Source of the DNA: Circinella umbellata
Lineage: Eukaryota > Mucoromycota > Mucoromycetes > Mucorales > Lichtheimiaceae
Length of the DNA: 64,000 nucleotides
Reading direction: 5' to 3'
Assembly (NCBI GenBank): GCA_025093555.1
Contig: JAIWNF010000073.1
Location: 1-64,000, forward strand
The position numbers and the translations under genes were made by a program. Each line of letters starts with the position of its first letter. Positions within the stretch are counted from its first letter, which is position 1. The notes under the pieces were generated by a model. That model was not told where the DNA came from and ran no database searches. It saw only the letters and a program-made list of their open reading frames with translations. Shown piece after piece: positions 11,722-22,581 of this stretch.

Positions 11722-14032
11722 TTAATAAACCCATTTTAAGCTCTTGGTTTCATCATTTTCAAGAATGTGAGTCTTGCGTTCGAGGACATCCAAAACCTTA
11801 TTCTTGACACCTTGCTTTCCATTACGGTCACGAAGGAAATATTGTACAACTTCTTCACGGCTAAGAGCATAGTTACCAACATCAGCGGCTTCACCAGTAA
11901 CGACACGCTTTACATCATCTTCGGAAGGAAGCATGTACTTGCGGTGAGGGTATTGCTTATAATCCTTTGTAGTAAGCAATTCCAATCGTTCAGGAGATGG
12001 GGAATCAAAGTATTCTTCCTTGATCTTATCAAACTTGATATCAGTGATAGCGGAAGGCTCCCAGTTAGGCTTGGTACGAGTAACAAGAGTGGAATTGACG
12101 CCTTCGGCGAAATCATGACCTCTCTATATTATATCAATTTATATAAGTAAACTTTCCATTTTCTTTCTTCAGTTCCATACAACCCAATCCAATAATAACA
12201 GTAATACGAACCAAGAACTTTTGAACCAAATGGTATTCCATCTTGAAACATTGACCAAGAGTAAGAGTAGCACCAGTACGTAATTGTTGCAAAGTGATCT
12301 TGAGGGAGGTAGGAGAAACAGCCTTCAAAAGCTTCAAGGTTTCCTTACCCCATTCAGAATCTTCTTTTTCGACAGCAGCAAAGATTTCTTCAACTGTATC
12401 AAACTTGAAACATCTATATTATATATAGTTTTCATCCAATTTTAATCAATATCATATATTACATCTATTCTCTACCTTCACCTTCCCCTATTTCCACAAT
12501 TATTTTTTTTTACCTGTCAATGTCAGCACGAACATCACCACCAAGAGAGAATTCGAGTTCTTGATCCATTTCAGCAGAGAATTCTTCAATGGCAGTGTTA
12601 ATGATATCATGGGTAGGGTTATCAATTTCGGAAAGACGTGCTTCAAGAGCAGGAAGACGGGATGAAGGAATGTAATGAGTGGCAACACCAGAGTAGCTAA
12701 ATATAGAGTATTTTAGTTTAGAATTCAAGAATTCTGTGCCGCCCCCCCCCTTTTTTTGTTTAAAAAAAAAAAAAACTTACAAAACATCAGAACCCTTTAA
12801 ACGTTTGCCAGTCAAACCAAGGTAAATACCCAATTGACCATCTAATCTTGGTAAAAAGAAACTGCCAGCAACATCAGGTAAGAAACCAATACCAGTTTCT
12901 GGCATAGCGAATAAAGTCTTTTCTGTAGCAATACGGAAAGGTGCATGAACGGATAAACCAACACCACCACCCACTATTGAAAAAATAAAAATAAAAAATA
13001 CGTTTTCGTAAGAAAAATATACATTACTCATACTAAAAATATCAATATTCATCATACTTACTGGTGATACCATCCATGATGGAAACATAGGGTTTTTCCA
13101 AGTTACCAATAAGATGATCTAATTTGTATTCAGTTTCAAAGAACTTGATAGCTTCTTCATACTTGCCCTCAGCAGCCAAATCAACCACGGCTATTAGAAG
13201 TTTATTTTTTTTCAGTCAGCAAATATCGTCTCTATATAGTGTAGTACAACAACTAACTAACTTCAAAACTTACTTTTAACGTCACCACCAGCACAGAATC
13301 CTTTTCCACCGCAGCTCTTCAATAGGATAATTTTAGCCAAATCAGACTTTTCCCACGCCTATATGATTTTACGTCAGTTACCATATAACACTTTAGTAAT
13401 ATTGCATATATATATCATACATAGAGAAACAATCCCTCCCCTCCAAATAATAATAGCAATAACGATAATAATAATAATAAAATCTCGCGTTTTTATCAAG
13501 ATATACTTACTTGAAGTTCAGGTGTAATAAGTTCGACCATATTCAAATTCAAAGCATTAAGTTTCTTGGGACGATTCAAAACGATTTCTCGGACACCAAC
13601 GTTCTTTACAGTAAGAATTTCTTCCTATTAGAAGAAAAATAGTTAATATGGTTTTTTCTTATATACAAACATTCATTTCTCCATAAACAGACATGAGGTC
13701 CTTGTTTTTATTTTGTTTTCTTTTTTTACCTGAATTCCGGCAGTGCCATTAGCAGAAGTTGACATCTATAATTACAGTAATTATCAATTAAAAAATAAAT
13801 AGTGTTGAACGAGCAAAAAAAATAAAATAAAAGAATAAAAATAAAAACGAACTTGATTTCTAGGTTGTGCCAACCAGTTATTCATTGTAGATAAACGTTG
13901 GTTTGCAACAGTAGTTCTATTGCGAGAAGTCATTGTTATGTTACGAGTTCCAGAAGTTGCTGTACGAATAACGTTTAAACGTGTAGCTGAAGGGGTTGAA
14001 CGTTGAAGCTGAAGACCGACGCGTCGAAACAT
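11722..14032 (-). CDS. 3-hydroxyisobutyryl-CoA hydrolase, mitochondrial
   Basis: Nine exons (13853-14032, 13730-13765, 13511-13624, 13274-13358, 13062-13190, 12781-12973, 12514-12696, 12212-12413, 11722-12123) join in frame to 397 residues. The enzyme hydrolyses 3-hydroxyisobutyryl-CoA in valine breakdown. It belongs to the crotonase fold: the oxyanion-hole segment FCAGGDVK, the motif [16 protein letters not shown] across the exon 5/6 junction, and the catalytic-site segment [20 protein letters not shown] are all present, followed by the family C-terminal helices ([19 protein letters not shown]). The first exon encodes an Arg/Ser/Thr-rich, acid-free leader typical of mitochondrial import. Exon 2 starts exactly with ATG ([10 protein letters not shown]), so a shorter, non-mitochondrial form is conceivable. 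Two introns, after exons 1 and 8, use an unusual GTTCGT donor. Confidence 0.95.
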
Positions 14033-17000
14033 ATGAAAAAGTTATGTTGGTGGTTTTATATATATATTATTTATGTGAAAAAGAAAAATTCAACAATGAA
14101 AACTGAAATTGTATTGAGCTTGTTTCTAATTTGGAAGTCACTCTTTTTTCTAACAGGACCTGCCTGCTTGAAAAGCTGGATTCAAAATTTCATCCTGTTG
14201 AAGTCCTTTTTAAACTTTTTTTTCTAATTCATAACTTACTAGTTATGAGTAAATATGTAATAGACTACTTCTACGGTACCTTTGACAAATATTTTTTTTC
14301 TATTTTGTTTGTTGAGTTGTACTAAACAGATAGTACTTCACAGTAAGAGTAAATTTATTACTTTGCTGTGAATAATTTTCTTTTTTATCTTCTTCGAATC
14401 GAGTCGTAAGATGGCGTCATTAGGCGCCGTGACACTATACATTGTACGTTCGTTAGGAAGATCAAAGTAAGGTTTACTATATAACATAAAAAATTATTAA
14501 TAAGAGTGCTTAGTAATATAGTTATGGTTGCTATCGTAATGAAATTACAATTATAACGGCTACTAGAACTTTTTATTCTTATAAACCCGACAGATGGACA
14601 ATGGAAAAAGAGTAACCACTAATTTTATAATGCAATAACGCAATTTCAGTTACGAGTGTTGCCATTAAAAGAATATTTGGTGACACACGCATATAATCCT
14701 TTCACAATTGCTTTAATAATTTAACGACATGATTTTTCTTATGATACATATACTGTAAATGTGTAAGGGGTACAATTCGAAAGACAACAATTGCCCAACC
14801 GTCAATATGTAACAGATGTGATGGCAGACGTCGGGAAAACATAATAAACGAATTTGTACCGTAAGCTAAAAAAAAATTGATTGATTTAATGAAGCAAAAT
14901 CATTATCGTAATTTAGACTCTATGTGTATTATCTTAAATGAGTGTTTAGCGTGATCAATGTCGACATACTATTTCTGTTAGATGAACTTTAATTTCAAAA
15001 CTATTCTATCTACAAAGTTGACAAATTATACAATTATGATCTATGATCTACGATATATGCTTTTCTTATTATGAGCTTATCAAATTATAAGATTTGATCC
15101 CTGGCTTTTAGAACATCACTTGTCCTCACCAATCAGCTTGAAATATCATCTATTTACACAGTCGCGATAGTAATTACATAATTTCTTTTCTGCTTTTATT
15201 CTGATTTTTCTCTTTCACTTTTCTCCCAACTCTTCATGTATTTTGTATCCATTTGGCTTATGGCAACAAGGGATGACCCTTACGCATACCCCTTCGGCCA
15301 TAAAGCTTACTGATAAAGTAAGTTGTTGCTGTTATATTTTCACTGCAGTATACGATGTAACTAACTATTAGCTGTTAAGGCTCTTAATTATCGATTGGCA
15401 TAATAATAATTTTAGTATCCAACCTTCAAAAGTTGATTTCACTACTGTATTAATTCAATAATAAAAAAAACTGCACGTAGAACGGGAAAAATAATCAAAA
15501 GAGTGCTTGTTATTTTTGTAAATTTTCATAGTATTTAAATATACTACGTACTACGAGACTTCAAATTTTTATATCTCTTTTTTTTAATAATGCTACTATT
15601 ATGTGCACAGTAACAAGTATAATATCTAAAAATAGTATACAAAAATGATTCAAAGTTGAGATTTGTCTTTACCGAGTCTATCAGATCTATGTTAAGCAAT
15701 ATTCTTCTTTTATTAGTATCTCCATACTTTTTTTTTTGTCTCGTATGTTTAATAGACATCCACGTATTTCATATCAGAAATTCTATTCTTAAAATTACGA
15801 AAAAGAAAATAAGTATTTTATATCGCGATCTACATACTCGTCAGTTTTTTATTTTGGTATTTTCTTTTATTGTAAAATAAATAAATATAGAATAAAATTA
15901 TAACCATGACGAAACAACTATTGGCTTTTCGATTACGGTATATATGTATATATATATATATAAAGGAGCACATTACGTAGTAATAATAATAGATTTACCA
16001 AAGTAGAAGTTACTGTAAAAATATAAATGTCCCTAAAATGGTCATACTTGACATAGTTTTTATAATAAAACTGAACGTGATACGTAGATTGTAACTAGAT
16101 CTACGTATATAATATTACGCATTTCGTAATCTGCTGTTTACCCAACAACACCCCATTGTTTCCCTGTCATTAGTAAAATGCCTTGAAAACAAGCAAACAA
16201 AAAGTGCCATACTCAAATCAAGGTAAGCTAAAAAGAAAAATAGAAATATGATCTTGATTTTAAAGAAATACTAAACTTAAGGTACTGAAAACTATTATTA
16301 GATTTATATTTATGCACCCTTGTTTTATGCTGTTGATTTGTTTACATGACATTTTTCGATATTAACTTACGAATGAAACCGACAAGGCTGAAGACTTTGT
16401 GTAACAAAACACATAAACCTATTCTGTTTTTTTTTTATCAGAATCAAAAGTGTGTGAGTATGTAATAAATAAAATAAAGCCTGTGTGGATTATTTTAAGA
16501 AAAATATTTGTGAAACGCGATACCGAAAAAAAAAACAAAGAACAACTAAACAATCTCAGGAACTTGATGTTGTCCAGGAAATCTTTTTGTGTACGTATAT
16601 ATAAAGTTTTAAGGATTGATAATAAAACAACAATGGGTCTATTTGTTTTTTTTTCCTTGATTCACTTACTTTTTAATAATTCCATTCAATATCAGTCATA
16701 ATAATAAATAATCAATAAAATGATTCATAATATTTACATGTTTAGATGAGTTTTTAAGCCAAAAAAGTAATATAAAGTGTACTATATTACACTACGTAGC
16801 AACAGAAAAAGTAAGTTTCTTTGAAAGATATGGTCTAGATTACGCGTATACTGTTTTTGCTGTTTCGACGATTCTATTCCCTTGAAGCAGTGTATATTTA
16901 AATTTGTGTTACTTTTTTTTTTTTTTTGCTTCGCCATTTTTGTTGGAATATTTCGGTTAAATAGAAGAATCCATAATTAGCAGTTGATAACTTTTTCTAT

Positions 17001-17385
17001 CATTTTGCAACATAAAATTAAAATAAGCTATACTATATATATTGCCAAGCCAACTTTTTTTTTTATATTTATATATAATAGATAGTGTCCATAAACTACA
17101 ACAAAGCTCTTCTTTTTTTACTTGTTGTTATTTACATCTAACAAATAATCCAAAAAGGGTGTAAACATTGCAAACCAATACACCGACTATTTTTAATCGC
17201 ATGAAAAAGATAGTTTAATAGAACCTATTCATTAAGAACAACCTTTGACATTCTTTAATTGCGTTAAAAAAATATAAATACAAATAATATATTTATATAA
17301 AAGTAGATTTTATTGGAAAAAAGCCTCTATATTTTCCTTTTTTTTTCTATTTTACTTTTCTCCCTCACCCGAAAAAAAAGGCCAG
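14033..17385. other. intergenic, no convincing gene
   Basis: About 3.3 kb of AT-rich sequence between the divergent hydrolase and GH9 genes. Open frames at 14003-14325, 15544-15880 and 16450-16701 are low-complexity and lack domains. A candidate TATA element lies near 17288-17303, followed by a pyrimidine tract just before the GH9 start. Confidence 0.5.
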
Positions 17386-19567
17386 ATGAAATCAATCAAT
17401 AATATTATATCTTTACTACTTTTTTTTCTGTTGTCTTACATGACTTCGATAATCCATGCTCAAAATCAATATTATACGACACTTTTAAATGATTCACTCT
17501 ATTTTTTTGAAGCACAAAGAAGTGGTATTTTACCTGATAATAATCGAGTAGACTGGTATGAAAAAAAAAGTGGACAATTGCATAAGCATATGTTTACTTG
17601 GCTACAAACACATATTATAATTTCGTTAACTTGGGGAAAAAATTCATATATGATTTATTAGGCGACATGATTCAGGTCTTCAAGATGGATTAGACAATAA
17701 TATTGATTTAACAGGTGGTTATTATGATGCTGGGTAAGTTAAATGGAACAGATACTTTTAATATCATTATAATTAAAAGATAATAATAATAGTACGTAAA
17801 GAGCTTATACTAAGAAAAACTATAATACGATTACGTAGAAATTATTTAAAATTTACTCTTCCTTTATCTCATACCTTAACCTTTATTTCATGGGGAGCTC
17901 TCGAATGGTATGATGGTTACGTCAATGGTAATCAAGTAGAGTCTTTACATGATATGCTTCGATGGGGTACAGATTGGTTGATGAAAGCACATCCATCAGA
18001 TAATGTTTTATATGTACAGGTAATATTTTATGGATATTTTATTATGCATTTAAAAAAAAGAATTATACGTACGTGCTTATTAATATGCTACCTTTTTTTT
18101 TTATAAAAAAAACAGGTTGGCGATGGCGCTGTAGATAATAATTATTGGGGTAATTATATGTTATTACTTTTACTAAAAACAAGTTTGAAGCGATATAGTT
18201 AAAAATAACAATTGTTGGCTAATATTATTACTATGAATATCGAATGACTTGTTTTTACTAGGACCCGATACGGAAATACCAACACCACGTCCTTCTTTTA
18301 TGATCGACGAGTCTAATCCAGGTACTGATGTAGCAGCATTGACTGCCGCAGCTTTTGCATCCACATCCATGGTATTTCGAAGAACCGATGAAGATTATGC
18401 AAATACGCTTGTATCACATGCGGAGACTCTGTACGCTTTTGCAGAAAGTGCCACGCCTTGGCAAGTTTATTCAGATTCAGTCGAAGCTGCCAAAGATTAT
18501 TATGAGACTTACGATTATTCTAGTCAATTGGTTTATGGTGCACTTTGGTTATATAGAGCTACAAATAATACTGTTTATCGAGACAAAGCTTCCAATTATT
18601 TCGATCAATTTTCACTAAAATCAAAAGCTATTACTATTATGGATTGGCATGATCAAACGGGTGGCGTGTTTGTGTTGGGTGCAGCCATTGATACTACGAC
18701 CGATAAATATAAGGATGCTGCCAGAGATTATATTGATGCAATTATAAGTTCTGGTTCCGGTGGTCCGTGTTCTTATACCCGGGGTGGTTTATTGTGGTGT
18801 GATTCGCAAAGTGGATGGAGTTCACTTGTCATTGGAAATAATATGGCATTCCTGGCAGCCATGTTTAGTCATACAGTCAGTGGTACCACAGAATATGATG
18901 CTTTTACACGTGGACAAATTGATTATGTTCTTGGTGATAATCCAATGTAAAGTAGTGAATAAAAAAAGAAACAAAGAATACTTCTTATACGAAGTAAAAT
19001 ACTAATACTATTATTAGGCATACTCCTTATATAATTGGTATTCATCCTAATTCACCACAAAACCCACATCATGCAGGTGCTTCTGGAGGGACAAATATCC
19101 GTAACATTGATTCTGGACAAACTTCTCATGTTCTATATGGTAGTATTGTTGGTGGTCCGGATGAGGAAGACCGATTTTTTGATGAGCGTAGTGATTATAA
19201 ACAAAACGAAGTATCATTGAATTATCAAGCTTCAATTCAAGGCTTAATAGCGTATCAATTGGTCACTCAAGCCGGTAATCCACCTTACGCTAATATTACT
19301 GAGCCACGGCCCGACGTTCGACGGCCAGGTCAATCAGATACGGTTGCTGGTTGGATTATTGCTGTTATAGTGATTTCCATTATTGCTGGTATTGTGATTG
19401 CAATTATTGGTGTTTGCCTTGTAAGAAGAAAAAGACGTTCTCGAAAAGGAACAGTTGGTGAACTTGAAAAAGCCAATAATAATCAAAATAGTTCGGGTGG
19501 TGGACCCTTAAATAGACAAATGAATGTTCCAACGTCATCAACAGTAATAAGAAATTCTGATTCGTAG
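17386..19567 (+). CDS. glycoside hydrolase family 9, type I membrane protein, catalytic Asp replaced by Asn
   Basis: Six exons (17386-17555, 17662-17733, 17839-18019, 18116-18149, 18262-18946, 19018-19567) join to 563 residues. Residues 1-26 are a signal peptide. The (alpha/alpha)6-barrel carries family landmarks: EAQRSGILPDNNRVDWRHDS, GGYYDAG, VGDGAVDNNYWG, SDVAA-like GTDVAALTAAAFA, IDYVLGDNP, NPHHAGAS and the catalytic acid in DERSDYKQNEVSLNY (Glu445). In GH9 the motif is normally DAGD, the second Asp being the catalytic base; here codons 79-82 read DAGN (Asn82, formed across an intron). A transmembrane helix (about 491-516) and a basic cytoplasmic tail RRKRRSRK follow, so the domain faces the cell exterior or lumen. 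Known GH9 enzymes cut beta-1,4-glucans; whether this one is active is uncertain. Confidence 0.92.
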
Positions 19568-19941
19568 GAATGAAAAAGATCCAATTTTTAGATGTCATTA
19601 TACCACTATACCATTACTACCACTACCATCAATCATCCATATTGTAAATAAATATATATCTATATGCCTCTATTTCTTATATGATTTTCAATAATAATGT
19701 ATAATATATTACGTAGAAACACTTATATCTTATATCAAAAATCATATAAATAAATTGTATATTTTATTTTTTTCTTGATTTATGGAAAAGACCTTTCAAT
19801 AATTAATTTCAAATTGTGAGGAGTTAAAACAACAAAAAAAAAAAATTCCGCTTGAAAAAAAAACATCAACTTGTTTCAACCACCAATTTTTTTTTTTTAA
19901 CTTTTGACGATTTCGATCTATAATAAAACCATAATATAACC

Positions 19942-20677
19942 ATGTCTGATAACGAAGATAGCTATGAATATGGGTAAATAATAATACAAGAAAAAGAAAA
20001 TAAAAGCAGTTATAGCAGAATGATTTTCAAATGTCATGAATTATTTACATTTAAATTATTATTATATTCTTTTGGGTTTTTGTTTGGTTAGTGGATATAC
20101 CGAAGCTGATAATGTAAGTTTTCAGGACGATCAAAAAATAGAATCGAGTGAATTATAATATAATAACTATCTCATAGGATTTGATTAATTAACTTTTAAT
20201 AAATATATATATATTAGTATGATCTTCAAGAAACAGTAGAGGACGATGTACGTGAAGTTGAAGAACAAGAAGCTATAGCAATTATTGAAGATGGAGCACA
20301 AGCTCGCGAAACTGATACGAATGGTGATGCACGAATGAATGAAGCAAAAGAAAAAACAACTACACCTTATATGACCAAATATGAACGAGCAAGAGTATTA
20401 GGTACACGAGCACTTCAAATCAGGTAAAGGAAAACAAAATATCTAATCAAAGATGGATTATTATGAACCAAGTAATATTCATTGAATATATAATAATAAT
20501 AATAATAATAAATATAGTTTAAATGCACCTGTTATGGTTGATTTGGATGGAGAATCTGATCCCTTAGTAATTGCTATGAAAGAACTTCGAGAGAAAAAGA
20601 TTCCATTGGTAGTACGGCGGTTCTTACCTGATGGTACTTATGAAGACTGGCATGTTAAGGATTTAATTGTAGAATAA
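19942..20677 (+). CDS. RPB6: DNA-directed RNA polymerases I, II and III subunit Rpb6 (RPABC2)
   Basis: Four exons (19942-19973, 20092-20113, 20218-20423, 20518-20677) join to 139 residues. Rpb6 is a shared small subunit of all three nuclear RNA polymerases and the homologue of bacterial omega; it helps fold and hold the clamp of the largest subunit. The acidic N-terminal half is typical, and the conserved core is unmistakable: [20 protein letters not shown], then [20 protein letters not shown] and [20 protein letters not shown] at the C-terminus. The first two exons are tiny (32 and 22 bases). It is convergent with the ribosomal protein gene, with 190 bases between stops filled with ATA repeats. 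Confidence 0.97.
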
Positions 20678-20867
20678 AAAGGGAAAGAGAGAGAAACAGA
20701 ACAACAAAAAAATATAATAATAATAATAATAATAATAGTAGTAGTAACATATATTTATTATCATTATTATAATTGCATATTACATCTTTTTTTTTTCTAT
20801 TATATAAATATATACATTTTTTTTTATTTTATTTTGGTTTGCACACATAACACAAAACAACCATTCT

Positions 20868-21569
20868 TTATTTCTGTTCTTCTTGTAAACCATGACGTTT
20901 GATAATATTTTCAGTATATGGGTGTTCTTCACCTTCAAAAATATGCAATCGTTCTAATCGTACATCTCGTAATCGATTCTTTGGTAACATACCCGATACT
21001 GCTTTTCGAAGAGCCTGAAATATTATAATAATAGTTAATATATTATATATATCTTTCCTTTTCGCCTTTGTATAATAATTTACCTCTGTCGAATCCTTTT
21101 CTTTAAGTTGATTATATGTGATTTCTTTTAATCCACCAGGGAAACCAGTATGGTGTCGATACAATTTTTGTTCAGCTTTTCGTCCAGATACTAAAACTTC
21201 TTTTGCGTTGATAACTACTACATGATCACCACAATCGGCTATATATTTTTCATGTTATTACTTATTATTTATTATCCTTTTTCTTTTTATCTCTTTATAT
21301 ATTCCATATTCCATATTTATCTTTCTTACATGCAGGATCAAAGATTGGCTTGTGTTTTCCCATAAGTGTTGTTGCAATGCCAGTGGCCATACGACCCAAG
21401 GTACGTTGACGAGCATCAACTAAATGCCAAACACGAGCATATGCGAGAGCGGTCTATATATACACAATGATATGTTCAATGGTTAATTTTATTAATTGTT
21501 GTCCATTTATAAAGAAGAAAAAAAAGGTTTGGTTCCAAGTATATTTACATTGCCGACAGCTTGAGACAT
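20868..21569 (-). CDS. MRPL23: mitochondrial large-subunit ribosomal protein uL13m
   Basis: Four exons (21549-21569, 21330-21453, 21084-21238, 20868-21014) join in frame to 148 residues. It is the mitochondrial form of ribosomal protein L13: [20 protein letters not shown], then [39 protein letters not shown] and a C-terminal [13 protein letters not shown] motif. The protein is a structural component of the large subunit of the mitoribosome. The symbol follows the yeast name. Start: exon 1 encodes only MSQAVGN, which matches the usual short lead into the L13 fold; no separate cleavable leader is seen. Confidence 0.95.
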
Positions 21570-21863
21570 TGTTATATGTTATTTATTATTATTGTTACTT
21601 TTTTTTTTATTCGTGAGTGTTAGGCCCTTTTTCCTTTTGACAGCCGAACAAGCCAGTAATTTGTGAAAATCGTGACTTGTTTCTTGGTTGCAAGTCAAGT
21701 CTATGCATTATATATGTCGGAGCATCTTATTGTGATGATCTTTGATGCGTAAATGTGAAATAATATGCAAGTACAAAAAATAATTTTCATAGTGCGTTAA
21801 AGAGAATATGATAATTACTTCTTTAGTGAAATAAAGAGTAAATAGAACCGTCGTCATAAAAAC

Positions 21864-22136
21864 ATGGACTTATTTGAGAAATTAATATTTGTCTTGACAT
21901 ATAATATTCCTGAATATTATACTAACAGAGAACATATATGCCTCACTTTAGTTGAAGAGAAAAACAAAAAGATGATAGATTACACGAGTCCGTTCAAAGA
22001 TCTCTGTGATATTGATGACAACAAAAAGCAGATTATTCTTGATATGATCGATTTTTCTGATCCATTATCATCCTTTCATGCTGATGAAAAAATCAATGAC
22101 TCTGATATTCCAAAAATGTACCATGCTAACAGTTAG
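21864..22136 (+). CDS. small hypothetical protein, 90 residues
   Basis: Single open frame beginning ATGGACTTATTTGAG. The product is polar and acidic (segments EEKNKKMIDY, CDIDDNKKQIILDMIDFSD) with balanced amino-acid use, unlike the Phe/Lys/Ile-rich chance frames nearby, which is why I list it. No signal peptide, membrane segment, Cys pattern or known domain. It sits between the uL13m gene (divergent) and the SWIM-finger gene (same strand). It could be a small gene, an exon of something larger, or chance. Confidence 0.35.
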   Translation: MDLFEKLIFVLTYNIPEYYTNREHICLTLVEEKNKKMIDYTSPFKDLCDIDDNKKQIILDMIDFSDPLSSFHADEKINDSDIPKMYHANS

Positions 22137-22581
22137 ACTGCTTTTTTTTTTCGTCACTAAACTTATTCAAGGAAACATAAGCAACTAATGAGAAAAGCAT
22201 ATAAAATGTATCAAGTGCTGGAAAAAAAGTAGAAATGTCAGAAAGATGAGAAAAGAACCGGAATAGCTTAACAAACTTAGGCACCATAGCTAATACAGAA
22301 GTATATCGACAAAAATATTTTTAATTCAGTTTTTCGCCAATCTTGTTACCAGTTACCAAAAACTTAATTATTTTTACTTCCTTCCCTCTTCTCATCACCC
22401 CTCCCCCTTTTTTTTTCTTTTACAAATTTATATTTATTATGCAAAGCAAAAAAATTAGCATGAAAAATCTTGGTGTTTAAATAGGTCAACAAGAATAAGA
22501 AAAGCGACGTTTGAAAAATGGAAAATTAAGGTTTTTTTTTTATTTTATTTTTTGAGCTTATCAACCCCAAATACGATAATA

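Noticed and set aside
15259..15315. Short GC-richer frame MATRDDPYAYPFGHKAY
   Set aside because: Only 17 codons; attractive composition and upstream pyrimidine tract but nothing to join it to.
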